Assembly (NCBI GenBank): GCA_964020155.1
Contig: OZ026549.1
Span: 2,136,133-2,200,132, forward strand
From: Chondrilla cf. caribensis
Taxonomy: Eukaryota; Porifera; Demospongiae; Chondrillida; Chondrillidae
Reading direction: 5' to 3'
Length of the DNA: 64,000 nt
The notes below the pieces were generated by a model, which saw only the letters and a program-made list of their open reading frames with translations, had not been told where the DNA came from and did no database searches. Both the position numbers and the translations under genes were made by a program. Every line of letters begins with the position of its first letter. The stretch's first letter is position 1. Of this stretch, positions 36,230 to 49,328 are shown piece after piece.

Positions 36230-37440
36230 GGATCCTCTGTCATTGTTCAGTGAACTGCGGTGCATGGTGGAGGCTGAGCTTGTTTGGATTTCGTTTGTTG
36301 GGAGGATCAGCAGGAGATGAAGACTCGAGGTGAGGGCATGTACCAAAACGATCGCTAGCGCTGCCCCAATCGTAATTTAAGTTTTAATTTATGATGTTTG
36401 TGTGTGGTTATGCTTGTTTATGATTTGAATATTCCATTATGCTATTTTAATTTCCGTAAAACTGTGGTTAATTGTGTTTTTAATTTTGGATGGGTTGGCA
36501 CACCGGTGACCAACAAGGTAACTGAGGAGATGATTTAAAAAGCTGTCCCCCTCTTTTTGAAACTTCGAATTCGCTCGTGTAATTGTTTGCGGGATATCAG
36601 GTAAGTTTAATGTTCTGAGAAAAAGTCCCCTAGTGGGGATTTCTTCGTCAACTAGGTTAAAGGCAGGTCGCCAGATGGATCAGAAACAAGGTGGGTCCAC
36701 TAACCCGTTCTCTCCTGTGAACAGGTACAACGCACACATGTGGGCCCCTGGTGGCCATTTAATTTTAATTTCTTTTAATTTTCCATTTGGTTGTGGGCCA
36801 CATGGCCAAAAAAGCTGTAAACTCTGTTGTGGGCTTTGATGCCAGAGTAATAATTGAAATGTCCCTGGGCTGTCATGGCGAAACTCTGCACACACATTAT
36901 ATCCTCCTGATGGTGTGTTTAACCTAGGATTAATGTTAGCAGGAGGATATAAGCCCATAAGCAAAAAGTTCTCTATTTTGAATGTTCTTCAATTTGAAAG
37001 TTGTCTGATTTGGAAATTTTTCTGATTTGTAATTGAAATTAAGTGGGCAATCTGCTTTATTTGGCCTCACAATGCATACAGAGTGAGTGAGTTGCATGGA
37101 TGGTCCAAGCACATGCTGCAATAGCAAGGTACGCCACACTGAAGACGCCCAATAAGGCAGAAACCTGCAGGGTCTTTAGCCCTAGTAGGTCTGTGGCTCC
37201 ACAACTGTACACTAGCAATTATCAAATAGTTTTCTTCAAAGTTTAGTTAGCTGAATGCTGTAATTTTTCATTGACAGAATGTTGTCAGTTTTATAGTTAG
37301 AGAGTTATACTGCACTAAATTTTAGTGTTTGTATAGCTGTTTCTCTCCATATTTATTTATTTATTTGTTTGAGATATTGATCACGGTGTTTAATAATTAT
37401 GAATAATAAAATTACAGTACAAAATTCATTAATGAAAGAA
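36230..37440. other. no supported gene
   Basis: Several donor-like sites (ACTCGAGGTGAGGG near 36333, ACAAGGTGGGTCC near 36689) suggest transcription, but no long conserved frame is visible. Confidence 0.3.
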
Positions 37441-37518
37441 TATTAATCAGTATTGATTTTACATCAGTAGATGTTGTCTCCTGCAATAGTGAAAGACATG
37501 CAAATTACATATGTACTG

Positions 37519-37838
37519 TTAGCAATTAATTCTTCTTGGAGACCTTTCCACTTCTTTGAGGAGAGCACTGAAGTGTTGGACCAGACCTTGGAAGAGTATT
37601 GCCTTCTTGGAGTACACTTCCAGTCTCACTCGGCTTGTAGGTCCACTCAACTTGATATCAGCTTGAGAAACACAGGCACTGTTATCTACATTCAAGGCAA
37701 CAATGTAATTGTTAAATAATACTACATAGTGAGATATGTTGGTGAGCTCCCATTAGCAAAACTTAATGAATGTATGCACCTTAATCCCTAGTTCACCTTC
37801 ACTTCATACACTCATAGAAATGGCGCACATCTACCAAT

Positions 37839-37902
<64 letters not shown>

Positions 37903-38003
37903 GCACACACACGCACACACACACGCACACACACACGCACACACACACACGTGCACACACACACTTGCACACACACGTGCACGCGCACACACACACACAC
38001 ACG

Positions 38004-38035
<32 letters not shown>

Positions 38036-39209
38036 CGTGCACACACACACACACACACGTGCACACACACACACACACACACGTGCACACACACACACAC
38101 ACACACACGCACACCCACACACCCACACCCACACACACACACCTTCAACTTCCAAGGTTGTACTGTACTGGCATGAGCAAAATGGGCAGATACAATGTCT
38201 AGCAATAATGGCACCTGGGAAATACCTGTATGAAATGTGGAATGGGTGATAGCCGCTAGGCAAAGAAGAGTAGTTGAATGTCAATACAGAGACATCCGAT
38301 CCAAGGTCCACTCTGGTTTGATTAAGGGCACTAGGAGTCCACTTGAGTAATGGGTAGAATGTGGTGTTGAATGTGCAAGAGATGGTATTCGCTGTGTCAT
38401 TGTTTTGGCAAATGACTGTAAAGAACAGAGCAACATACAATAATGTACGGACATGCATAGTAACTAGTGGGAGTATGCATTAGCAGGGTTCTGAGGAGGC
38501 CCTTCTCCACCTACTGCACCGCCCTTGACTACTATCCACGTACTTTCATTTGCAACGTGTGATTTTGTGTATCAATGTATTTTGTGTCTGCCAATGAATC
38601 CCCACTTCAATCCATCACTGACTAAAGCGCTGTTTTGTAGCATGTACATGCAGCAACATGTGTGCCAACATGCACATGACCTAATACATGCATGCATGCA
38701 CCAATCTGGTGTACTCACGGAAGAGACAGGAATAGTTGCAATCCACTTCCTGGGCAGTAGATTCCATCATGGACAATTCAATAATTGCTAGGACAACCTG
38801 AATGAAGACCAGCAACTTCCACTAACAGCACTATCCAGCAACTTACGTAGTCCCAATATCAAACAGTGTCTTTATACTTATATGTACTATTTTTCAACCA
38901 AATAATAATTAGTGAAGTGTGTTTGATTAGGAATAAGGCTTTAAATTTTTGATAAAAACGCATGCAAGATTAAATAACATTATTCCTGCATCCCGTTGTT
39001 TAGCCCTCCCACTGGGAAATAATACTGAAGCACTGAAAATTATGCAACGTACACACAAACAGTGTTTAACACACGAATAGCAGACTACCCACCACATGAA
39101 GTACAGACCATGTATTAATATACACACAAAGACTACACAAAGAGCACAGATATTTACAATGTATTACTGTATATAATATATAACTCACACTTATTGCAGC
39201 CATCTTCAT
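37519..39209 (-). CDS. secreted, heavily N-glycosylated small protein (four exons)
   Basis: Predicted secreted protein of 155 residues. Minus-strand exons: 39189-39209 (MKMAAIS), 38719-38797 ([20 protein letters not shown]...), 38215-38415 ([20 protein letters not shown]...), 37519-37685 ([20 protein letters not shown]..., stop). All junctions are GT-AG and the phases (0, 1, 1) join exactly. The start is a weak hydrophobic signal peptide. Mature sequence has Cys in C-x3-C and later positions and five N-x-S/T sequons (NYS, NDT, NTT, NQT, NYS). An alternative start at 38458 ([17 protein letters not shown]) would give a stronger signal peptide and skip the first two exons, so two isoforms are possible. 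No family is recognised. A large (CA)n tract lies in the last intron. Confidence 0.65.
37838..38143. repeat. long (CA)n microsatellite in the intron of the secreted-protein gene
   Basis: CACACA with regular GCAC, CGTGC and TTGC interruptions over about 300 bp, between exons 38215-38415 and 37519-37685. Confidence 0.97.
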
Positions 39210-39661
39210 TTTTCAGGAAATTTGGAAGTTGGTTAACAGTGAACTTGAAACTTTGAACTGATGAAGCTCTCGACTTGACTGCTCTTTATATTCTACATGG
39301 TACCCTCGTCTAAGTGTATTCACGACTCAATCCCGAAATGTAATAATTCTATTGTTATACAACATAGATATAAAAGTAAATCCCCTCGTGGTGAGCAGTT
39401 AATGTCTTTATCACTAGTTGTGATGATGTAAGGGAGAGTTCATCCGTATTGGAACCATTTGAATGTGCATATGGGAAACATTAGTACTTGTCATTTACAA
39501 TAGTACATTGTGCGGCTTCCAATGAGGAAGCAGATCACACAATGTACTTCAATGTACATTGAATCACACCATTAAAGTGACTATGATTCTTAGCCTATTT
39601 TCGATAACACCATGATATACATAAGTGTGTATTGTAAGTATAAAGGTTACAGCATTGTCCG

Positions 39662-40066
39662 ATGAATAGTACAGAAACTACCAACATTCCATGCACTACT
39701 TTGTCCATACGACCGGTCATTAACACAGTGCTCAGCTGTTATTTTGTAAGGATTGCATTAACGGAAACCAATGTGACCTTGTTCCTTGTTGTACGTGAAT
39801 GTCAAAGAGTTGCCATCACTACAGGTATACTAAGTAAAACAGGTCATTGTAATCTTGAGAGGTATGTGTGGAAGTTTGCATGTGCCACTGGCCAGACTGT
39901 CTGCATTTCAGTGAAGGAGGAATATATAGATTGTTCTGAGTTGTTAAGAATGATAAAACTTGATTCCACCTCACTTTTATTTTTGAAGGACTTGATAAAA
40001 CATTTTATTGGAGGTCCTTATACTAATAATAATATTATTATACTGGTTAACATGGATACCGTATGA
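39662..40066 (+). CDS. hypothetical ORF, 134 codons
   Basis: An uninterrupted plus-strand frame from an ATG at 39662, unusually long for this AT-rich DNA. It contains ECQRVAITTGILSKTGHC and RYVWKFACATGQTVCIS with seven Cys. No family is recognised, and internal AG/GT sites mean it may be only partly exonic. Confidence 0.25.
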   Translation: MNSTETTNIPCTTLSIRPVINTVLSCYFVRIALTETNVTLFLVVRECQRVAITTGILSKTGHCNLERYVWKFACATGQTVCISVKEEYIDCSELLRMIKLDSTSLLFLKDLIKHFIGGPYTNNNIIILVNMDTV

Positions 40067-40234
40067 GATCTCAGAACGGGTTGAAATGTACACACTTACT
40101 ATATACCAAGGGGTGTGTACCAAGCAAGTCACACTGTGTACAGTACTGTATGTACATGTACGTATGTGAGAGTATAATGTTATGTATAGTATGTACCATG
40201 TGTATGATGATGAGATGTGAATACATGTGCTGTA

Positions 40235-40442
40235 CATGTGTGCATGTATCCTGGTTCGGCGAAAGATCAAAGAGAAAAGTGTGCACACATCAGTGCTGGA
40301 AGCACAGTTCACTGATGTGTGCACAGGTCACCAGACAGGTTTCATTGTTGGGATTAATTGCGTGAGAACAAGGCAGGAAATTAGTAAACGCATTTCTATT
40401 GCATATAATATGTTGTATTGGACTATGCGCATATTTGCCGTA
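40235..40442. repeat. dispersed repeat, second copy (see 22750-22960)
   Basis: Shares the GGTCACCAGACAGGTTTCAT segment and following 110 bp with 22750-22960. Neither copy has recognisable coding identity. Confidence 0.65.
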
Positions 40443-40550
40443 TAGACGCGTTACTGCGCATGCTCAGTAGCATGTCTATGGTGAAGAGGCCAGTGAGTCT
40501 AGACGGAGGCTTAACCGCAAGTGGGCATAATTAACCCACCGTTGTTTTTA

Positions 40551-40770
40551 CAGTGTACCTGGTAGACACAATGTACTTTAATTTGTTCATTTGAAATACT
40601 CATTCTCCTATTGTCACGGCCTAATTAACGTAAAGGAAAATTACCTTGGACCACTTGGAATCAAGTGCCATTTATTAATATTCTATGTACTGTTACTCTA
40701 TATGTCTCATCTTCTATATAAATAGCATGCACAATGTCTAATTGCTGTATGTTACATTTCTGTGAAACTC
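40551..40770 (+). promoter_or_regulatory. orphan duplicate of a TATA promoter
   Basis: About 220 bp matches 41708-41930: GGTAGACACAATGTACT, CACGGCCTAATTAA, GGACCACTTGGAATCAAGTG and a TATA box (TATATAAATA at 40715-40724). The copy stops resembling the other just after the presumed transcription start, and no signal-peptide exon follows. Confidence 0.6.
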
Positions 40771-41707
40771 AATGAAATCCTAAATATTTTTCCTCCTTAC
40801 TTGCTGTGCAGTTTCCAATATATCATATTTTTCCTCATCTCCATGTGTCACACACATTTCTTGTGAGGAAACAAGAAATGTGTGCTTGGAGGCTTGTAAC
40901 ACATGCAAACACACAAGAAGAAGAAATTGAATTATGGTCTCCCCCTCCCAGGTTTGACCACAAAAGTCCGTATACTCCACAAACCGTGACATCATAGCTA
41001 ATTTGCACACTTAAAAAATGGCATAAGAAATCGTCGAGAATTTTATAAGTTCTTCTACTTGAATTCATACAGGTATGATTTTCGCTTGAAAAGCTCCTAT
41101 GTACTTTAAGGTGTGGACTGGTAGCTATTTGCCTACATATGTGAACGTCTTTATACTTTCCGCGCTGGTTGTGCGGCAATTGCATAACTTCGGGAACTGA
41201 AAATGGCGTACTCCCGTGAGATAGGAAATCGAGTATATCTCCAAAGACGTATCATCACGACGCTTTTAGGAACAAACCTGCTAATGATATAGACTGACTA
41301 TGATTCCAGAATAAAATGAAAATTGTTTGCAAAAACGCGAAACCATATTATGACTTCCATACTCACTCTTGTGTACACAATAAGAAGTAGCTACCCCTTT
41401 TCTCATATCCACTCACAAAAGTATGTAGCTACATTATGGAGAACATTTGCTCTGAAACTTTAAATTTGCAATCGGTTGTGCAATTATAAATGATGGCTAC
41501 AGTGAATACAGTTAAAATTATGTGGAAACCACCATGTGTTGAATGGAATCAGAATCCTGTGGTTCTGAAGATTCTTTAGAAACTGTTTAAGAAAGGTTTT
41601 GTGATGTGGATGAACTCATCTATATGAATCAAATCCAATCAAAATTGATGCGCATGAACATACAGTAATGTGTCATACACCTCTATTGAGGAATGTCCTT
41701 GTGGTGG

Positions 41708-41930
41708 AGTTAATCTTGTAGACACAATGTACTCCAATTTGTTCATTTGAAATACACAATTTGTCACGGCCTAATTAATGTAAAGGCAAATTAACCTTAA
41801 CCTTGGACCACTTGGAATCAAGTGCCATTTATGAATATCCTATGTACTATTACTCTGTATGTCTCATCTCATATAAAAGAGCGTACACAGTGTCTAGTTC
41901 TGTACATTCTGTGAAACTCAAAGAAACCTA
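41708..41930 (+). promoter_or_regulatory. TATA promoter of the cysteine-rich peptide gene
   Basis: TATAAAAG lies at 41872-41879, about 130 bp upstream of the ATG at 42002, so a start near 41905 would leave a leader of about 95 nt. The palindrome-like CCACTTGGAATCAAGTG and the CACGGCCTAATTAATG element upstream are conserved in the duplicate at 40551-40770, which marks them as candidate control sites. Confidence 0.6.
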
Positions 41931-42001
41931 AAGTATATCGGTTGTGTAAATACATCCATATAGCTATACCTACCTGCTATTCTATCAAAGGTGATTGTGA
42001 A

Positions 42002-42977
42002 ATGTCTATCAAGGGACTGATGTTATTTGCTTTGGCCATCGGAGTTGTGTTTCATCAGAGTGAGTATGACAAAAGCAATGCTTTTTACCGCAACGGTTGT
42101 AGAATTTAAATTATAAATTGCTACATGATATATAGGTAATTATTTCTTGATTGTTAGCCACACATGCACCCTCATTTTCTTAGGTGTGATTTCTGTCTCT
42201 TCAAATATTTGTTCTTTGAAACAGATGTATGTGATATTATATTTGTCTCCCCTCAATTTTGGTGCAGCTTTTTAAAGTAGTGTTACTAGGTACATCATGT
42301 TGCACACTTTCCATAACTGTTACTATATGAATATCCACAGGATTGTGTACACAGCTCATCATGTATACAAAGATCTATAATAAGAATGCTACTAATGCAA
42401 CTACAATAATGCCACTCTATCACTCGCTCACCTGGGCTCGCTTAGAATCAGACACCCAAAAATTTTCGCGAATGGCTCCAAAATGAAAGTTTGAGGATAA
42501 AATTTTCGCGGATGCTGGCCACAGTCACATGATAGAACGACAAGAACACCTAATTCGCAGATAACATTTTTGCAGATGTTAGGCCAACCGCGAAATTTTG
42601 TCCCACCAAAATTTCCCACTATACAGTAGTGCATACAACAGATAGACAGATCCTTCATAAGGCACCTTCATATTATATCATGCTATGAACCATCATTTTA
42701 ACAGAATAAGTAGAGTATCAATTGCATGGATAAACAAGATCCTGCTGAACATGAAACATGTACAGGCTTTACGATAACATTACTGTCAATGATTAAAATC
42801 AGTAGTGAAATTGTTTCATTTTTGCTGTTAGGTGATGGTGTGGTCAGGTGCTATCGAGACAAAGATTGTAAAGGCTTTGTTTTTGTTACTGATCATCATG
42901 ATGTTTGCTGTCGAAATGGTGCCAAAAGTTCCGTGTTGAGAGCGGGGTCATGGACTGCTAGCTGTAACAATTGGTAA
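42002..42977 (+). CDS. small secreted cysteine-rich peptide
   Basis: Exon 1 (42002-42059) encodes MSIKGLMLFALAIGVVFHQ, a clear signal peptide, and ends AGA|GTGAGT in phase 1. Exon 2 starts at 42832 and joins in frame: SDGVVRCYRDKDCKGFVFVT, then HHDVCCRNG and TASCNN. Read straight on it ends W-stop at 42977. The arrangement C-x5-C, CC, C resembles a short domain seen in cnidarian and sponge secreted proteins that normally ends C-x-x-C. A donor at 42974 (AATTG|GTAAGG) joined to TTGTAG|CTAA at 44710 would turn the last codon into Cys followed by stop, restoring six cysteines. Mature length is about 48 residues. The product is presumably extracellular; function unknown. Confidence 0.65.
42440..42630. 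mobile_element. degraded MITE related to 32689-32903
   Basis: The right end AAATTTCCCACTATACAGTA and internal AAAATTTTCGCG repeats resemble the GGGAAACTT/TATACGGTA family. The left end (ACCCAAAAATTTTCGCGAA) is eroded. It lies in the intron of the cysteine-rich peptide gene. Confidence 0.5.
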
Positions 42978-42999
42978 GGAGCAGTAAAAAACTGACAGC

Positions 43000-44700
43000 A
43001 ACAGTTTAAGTGCTTCGAATCGTTCGCAAACAGTCGATTTTGTTCACTTTCGGCTTCGTCATTTGTGAAATGGGCATTTTATTGGTGATGGGTTTGACGT
43101 CACAAGGGGAATGGTTAGTACGGTGAACATTGCGAATCTGCGAATATTATTGGTCGATCTAATGTCACTTAGCCTGCTATATAGGTACTGTACCTATACT
43201 CTACATTGTCGTAGATGTGTGCCAGAGGAACTGAGTGAAGTTTCAATCTCTCAGAGGATCTACAAGGCGATGCTGTAATCAAGTCAAGTAGCTGAAAATT
43301 CAGCAAACCTGACGTAATGTATTTTTCACTAACTTTATGCAGCTTCCACTTTTGAAGACCCTCTTTTGGGTCCCTTTAGTGCATCACATGGCATTGGATT
43401 GCCATGAAAGACATTATTGTAGCTACTCTTCCTCAACCAATACTATCGACTGTAAGACAGGTTCTATGGATTAGTCACATGCAGCTACCCAGTGGCACTA
43501 TTAAACAAGTTATATAGGTCTTTCTTGCTTTAGCAAAAAAGAAACCAACATGTCGCCAGGCAGAAAAGTATAGCTACATACTAGGTACTATGGCGTAATG
43601 ATTGTTGCTATAAGATAATTTGATCAAATGTCACTGAATAAATGATAGTAATTGTTTATTGCCCCTTAGAGATTGATAACTAGATAGTACTTCATTTAAG
43701 ATGTGAAGTAAGTTTGTTAACACCACTGGAATACTGTTGATGCATATGGTATGTACTGAAGACTAACTGATACAACTCTTACAGTGACTAGTTGAATGTC
43801 TGCCACATTCCTTACATTGAACTGTACAGAATGGAGCCCCCATAACCTGTGCAGTTAATTTAAGGGTGCTTCCTTACAGCACAATGTGTCCCTGGTTGTA
43901 GACACAGCTGAATACTTGTCACAAGTGTACTACTAGGTGTTTGCTTATCTGAAAGTATGGTGAAAATATAAAACACATTCACAATGTCTAATATCCACAA
44001 ATATGGTACAATTATATTTAAAATCATCTATTGAGCATTTAAACTGGTCTTTGTTGTCTTTATTTGAGCTTCTATCAGTAGCCGATTCGTCAAATACTGT
44101 AAACGGTTCGAAGTGATACGGTGACTTTTCCGTAACTTTTAAAGCCCCCTAGGTACCTTCCTCATAGTTATTATCAATTATATAGCTTTGCTGTGCTCTC
44201 GATCATTCAAAAATTGCTGTGCACTTATAAAATTGCTTCGAGAGAAGCTTGATGTTCTGTACAAATTGCATACAAACAGTGATTTTCGTTCCTCTTGTGA
44301 TGTCACAAGAGACTCTCGAGAAAAACGGAAAAACCCACGCAAATATTCAAAAAATGGCTGATTTTGCATTAGCAAACCTCGGAATACTTCCCCTTAGAGT
44401 CGATATTTGATCGAAAGAATATAACGTGGGTTATTTTTGTTATGAACTAACATTTAAGCGATAAATTCTCCATGTCATAGGTCCTTTAATATTTTAGTAT
44501 TATTCCAGTTTGATACCAGACAATGATGCAATACTGACCCAACAAATTTTCTCACTTTGAGCTCTAGTGATGAATATATATTCCTTCTCTTTTAAATGCC
44601 ATTTTCCTACACTAGGTAATGCTAATTCCAATAATAAGAATTATCTATTACAAGGTATAATTGATATTAATCCATTGAAATGATACATAATATTTTTTCT
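43000..44700. other. no gene recognised
   Basis: This may be the second intron of the cysteine-rich peptide gene if the exon at 44710 is used. No TIR element or coding frame of note was found. Confidence 0.3.
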
Positions 44701-45108
44701 CTGTTGTAGCTAACTCAATGGCTCATATGAACAATATGGATAGCAACGGCCATATGAAACAAAAGATAGCTGCTTAAAATTTAATGGTTTGATAATAATT
44801 ATTCAATAATGTAATCCTTAACTTTTGTGCTATCATCCTTAGGTTACTTTTGCTTAAAGGCTATAATATTCATTAAGAATTAATTATTTATAATATTATA
44901 ATTGGCTGATGTCATTATAGTGCATGCACATATATTATCACTTCTCATGCTAATATTTCCTACAATATTATTATAATCTCCAAGGATTGGTTCCGTGATA
45001 CAAATAATGATCATAATAGTTATTAATTAAATAATAGTCACAAAAGGGATACATAAATGTTTTGGAGTTAATTTGCAAACTGAATTAATGTACAACTTTT
45101 GACATTAG

Positions 45109-45334
45109 TTTGGACGACTTTGCACCCTGTTTTCATATTATACAGCAATAGATTATACAGACTTCATAAAGCCTACATATTTGCTAACTTTGCTATAATT
45201 GCTCCAGTATTATTAACAATATCAATACCTATAGTTGAATTCATATTCAATCACAGCATTTGGCTACCTTGTTTTGCACCTTTCATCGACAATGAATTTT
45301 ACAGTCTGCCATTAGATGAATACCATAATATTAT
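45109..45334 (+). CDS. exon of an unrecognised membrane protein
   Basis: A plus-strand exon runs between GACATTAG and ATTAT|GTAAGT. It encodes VWTTLHPVFILYSNRLYRLH, a hydrophobic segment IIAPVLLTISIPIVEFIF and a polar tail ending LDEYHN. One transmembrane helix is likely. No family or partner exons are recognised. Confidence 0.35.
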
Positions 45335-45988
45335 GTAAGTACATGCATGTGAACATGGGCATATGTACGTACGTATACATACATACAACACTGTATGAGA
45401 TAAGAATCTCTTGTTTTGATGTGATAAATAATTCAGAGTTCATTTGACTGTCCTCAGAAGTGTGACTCATCCCGGCTACAAACTGGAACTCCGCCTTTTG
45501 CTACCATGGTAACAGAATGAAAAATGGCATATGGGTCTACATATGGCAGGCAGGAAGTGTGATGGAAGGCAGGAAGTGTGACGATGCATGAAACCATGCC
45601 AAGTTTAGTAAATTGATATGACTAGACCCACACCAGTGTAGACAAAACACGTATCATGGGGTAACATTAATGGTAATAGAGGACATCACAGAGGGAGACA
45701 AATGACTTCTTGGCACTGGTGTAATATTATACCGAGTGGCCTGTGGGAAAGGGACAAATATGATTGAATTACAATATCATCCATAACATACAAATGTTGA
45801 CTCTATGCTGCTGTCGTGCAAACAGTGGAGCCAGGGGACACAGACATTCAGTGAGAGACTGAGTCTACATAAAGATCCACAAGAGCAAATGTCACTCATA
45901 TGTTAAAGTACTGTAGGTACTTCCAATTAGCTATGTGCACATTGCACATAGCTGATGTGGGGCCTGTTCAAGTGATAAATGAAAGGTT

Positions 45989-46321
<333 letters not shown>

Positions 46322-46907
46322 CTACACGATACAAAAGATGATCTTGATACAGCATTAACAGCACACTGTACATGTGTCTACGTACGTATATATGAAATGT
46401 ACATGAAGGAGAACACACTGTACATGTATGTACATATGTACATACATACATACAAGAAAACACAAACTATACATGTACGTATGTACAGTACGCACCTACG
46501 TATGTACATACATACAAGGGAACACAAACTCCTCCAGTATGTACATACATACTGGAGGAGTACTTCTGAGTGTGCTCTTGAGGTGAGCTATCTCACACCA
46601 CTTAGGACACAGATTGTTATCAGGTACTCTAATTCTACAGATTACAATAGTTTACAATAGTGTAACATGCCAAGAATCTACACACCATTTCCATGACAGA
46701 GGTGGACCAGGAAGTGAGGAGTTGGACGGCTTTAACGGCCATTTCATACATCTCCCTGGAGGTGTGGTCATTCTGAGTTAACTGACTGCTGGTAATGATC
46801 TGTGAAACCACAGGATACTATAGCACACTGTACAGGGTGTGTGTACATATTCTTATAGTACAGTGTGCATACATATTACAGTACTGTTTACTGAGAAAGA
46901 GAGAAAG

Positions 46908-46922
46908 TGTGTGTGTGTGTGC

Positions 46923-46967
<45 letters not shown>

Positions 46968-47006
46968 TGTGTGTGGGAGAGAGAGGGAGGGAGACAGACA
47001 CACACA

Positions 47007-47055
<49 letters not shown>

Positions 47056-47062
47056 AGACAGG
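46908..47062. repeat. microsatellite (GT)n / (GA)n / (CA)n
   Basis: Comp­ound repeat paralogous to 7363-7475, with longer GT and CA runs. Confidence 0.95.
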
Positions 47063-47420
47063 CACTAAGGGATGACAATAGAGACCTCATTGTTGTATCT
47101 GGCTAGTCGTGACATCATCTGCACATGCTCCTGTCTGATCTGCTCCAGCTTGTCCGTGATGCTGATGGACAGCTTGTCGTCCAGGCTCTCACTGGTGGCG
47201 ATTACAGTGACTGGAATCATGGTGGGGAAGTCCCTTCACATACATAGGAGCCACAGGCATGGACTGTGAAAAAAATAACAAATGCACGAGAGAATGAGAG
47301 GAGACTGAGTACTATTACTAGTCTCTTACTATCAGTGAATGAATACAATAATATACAGTACAAATACACATAATGCTCATGTCCATAGGTACGTACATAT
47401 ACTTAGGTATGCAAGTATTA

Positions 47421-47545
47421 GTTATGTCCCTTCCACACAGGATGTGCAGCTAATACAGTCACACTTTCAATCAATTACCGAGGGTGTCAGCATCATTTCC
47501 TCATCAGGCTGTATAGCTGCACATCACGTGTGGAAGAGACATAAC
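47421..47545. mobile_element. 125-bp MITE with TA duplication (copy 2)
   Basis: GTTATGTCCCTTCCACAC at the left end and GTGTGGAAGAGACATAAC at the right end form near-perfect inverted repeats, with TA flanks. Orthologous in position to 7827-7951. Confidence 0.8.
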
Positions 47546-47888
47546 TAGCTTGTGTCATGGGATGGCAATTTGTTATTGCTCCATTGTTCGCTGTTGCTGA
47601 TGTTGTTGGTGACAGGAAATTGGTCTGATCAGTTAATGGAAAGGGTGATGCATTGTTATTGACTTGATTGCAAAGTATTGGTAACAGCTAGTTTGCTGTA
47701 GAGATTTTATGAACCACTTTTTACCTAGTATGTATACATCTCCCACCCCTACCCCTCACCCCTCAGATAACCTCTGATCTGATAATTAGTCTGGCTACTG
47801 TGCCCTTTACATAGCACATACATGCATGGACATACTCCACAGGTATACAGACTAGTCTCACGTAGCCAGACCCTTTCACATCATAGAT

Positions 47889-48233
47889 TCACATCAACTC
47901 GATTGAGAGGAAATCGTGAAATCTGACTGTACACGCAAACTCACAAAGTTCTGTATTGAAAGAGGGAGAATTGGACCACTCAAACGAGTTCTGAAATCTT
48001 TCATCCTCGTAATAGTCCACCATGTGTAGAAGGACGTACACCTGTGACGTGTCCTCGTACTGGGGAGTGGCGATTTGATTGAAGCAGTACCTTCCAGCGA
48101 GAGAGTGAACGTCTAGAAATATAGGGGAGCCTTTAAGTATGACTGATTCGCTGAGGAAAAGGTTGAATTGGACGGTTGAACCAACCCAGATAACATAACA
48201 ACGTCCTTCACATCGATCATCGGCTGAAAACAT
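47889..48233 (-). CDS. hypothetical protein, 114 codons
   Basis: A minus-strand frame from ATG 48233 (MFSADDRCEGRCYVIWVGST) through GSPIFLDVHSLAGRYCFNQI and SNSPSFNTELCEFACTVRFH to a stop at 47889. It has six Cys and alternating hydrophobic stretches that suggest beta structure. The copy at 9250-9605 is frameshifted, so this one is either the surviving gene or a younger copy. It lies between the LRR exons (48955) and the CYFIP exons (47263). No family is recognised. It may be one exon of a larger gene, since upstream in-frame sequence (48217-48465) is also open. Confidence 0.4.
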   Translation of the reverse strand: MFSADDRCEGRCYVIWVGSTVQFNLFLSESVILKGSPIFLDVHSLAGRYCFNQIATPQYEDTSQVYVLLHMVDYYEDERFQNSFEWSNSPSFNTELCEFACTVRFHDFLSIELM

Positions 48234-48954
48234 CCCCTCCAGTTACAGGCACGTGTACTGTCACGAAAATTAATATTCGCCGTCCCCCGTACAATATCCG
48301 GTCCGGGGGTATAATATTATACCGAATATTTCTGAAATAATCGCCCCCTTCTGAAATACTCGTTAAATTCCCCAGGAAACTCGCGGTGTAATTACTAGTA
48401 TAAAGACGCCACAAACATCGATCCTCTGAGTTCCCTCTGCTATGAGTAACGACATATATAGTCACTCACGTCTAAAAACATAGTCACTTAATTACGTCTA
48501 CAAAATTTACAAATCTACACTGGGATACTTCCTAGGCATCAATTGCAATTTCAATCCACCACATGTACATGCACAAGGACATGTACCACGCACAGTCCTC
48601 CATGTTGTCTATAATAGATCAATGCATATAGGTACACACAGCCATCTGCCGTCATGTGGGCGTCAGGCTAGGCATTTCAAAAGGAACGTAACATGGGGTA
48701 ACTAAAACTACATGTGTAAAAAGTGTATAATTAAATTGCATGTGAGCATACGTATGCTGGCTGATTTTCTTCTGCAGCTGCAGGTAAACTCATTATATAC
48801 ACATCTATACAATATGCAGTTCATTTCATAATTAATTCAGACAGCCCTATCGATAATTAATTAATTTAATGAATAATAATAAATCAATAAGTCAAAAAGG
48901 TGAGCAGTACATGGATCATTGTGATCCAAAGAACATGCAATCAGTTTCATAACA

Positions 48955-49328
48955 TCATTTGAAATGAAAATTATTTTTTAATACAACAGTCTCTATGGAT
49001 GATAGGGTATCCTTCACAATCTTCTCTTCTGGTACATTGTGTAGGGTCACTTGTTTCACCAAGCTGTTTCTTCCCAATCCACTGGAAATCACATCACATA
49101 AAACTGTGTTCTTCTCAACATCGAAAGAAACCTCCAATACTTTCATCTCTGCAGCATACTTCTCCATCTCCTTCAACTCATCTTCACTAAACACTCTCCT
49201 CCATCTCTGTCAATAACAATGAACAAGACCACAATAATAAACAACTGACCTCAAAGGTCAGACACTCTACATCCACATGGTGTAGGACAGTGTAATGTAC
49301 TGGACAATGTGAACCCTCACCACACCAG
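48955..49328 (-). CDS. terminal LRR-type exons downstream of NLR C
   Basis: Exons 49250-49328 (ends VDVECLTFE) and 48955-49206 (RWRRVFSEDELKEMEKYAAE, then ISSGLGRNSLVKQVTL, stop at 48955) are the counterparts of 10494-10572 and 10202-10450. Lengths and splice sites are conserved; the last residues differ. The conserved pair in both blocks argues that it is coding. Confidence 0.5.

Noticed and set aside
41204..41225. First exon starting ATGGCGTACTCCC before GTGAGA
   Set aside because: It would code only four residues and no in-frame partner was found.
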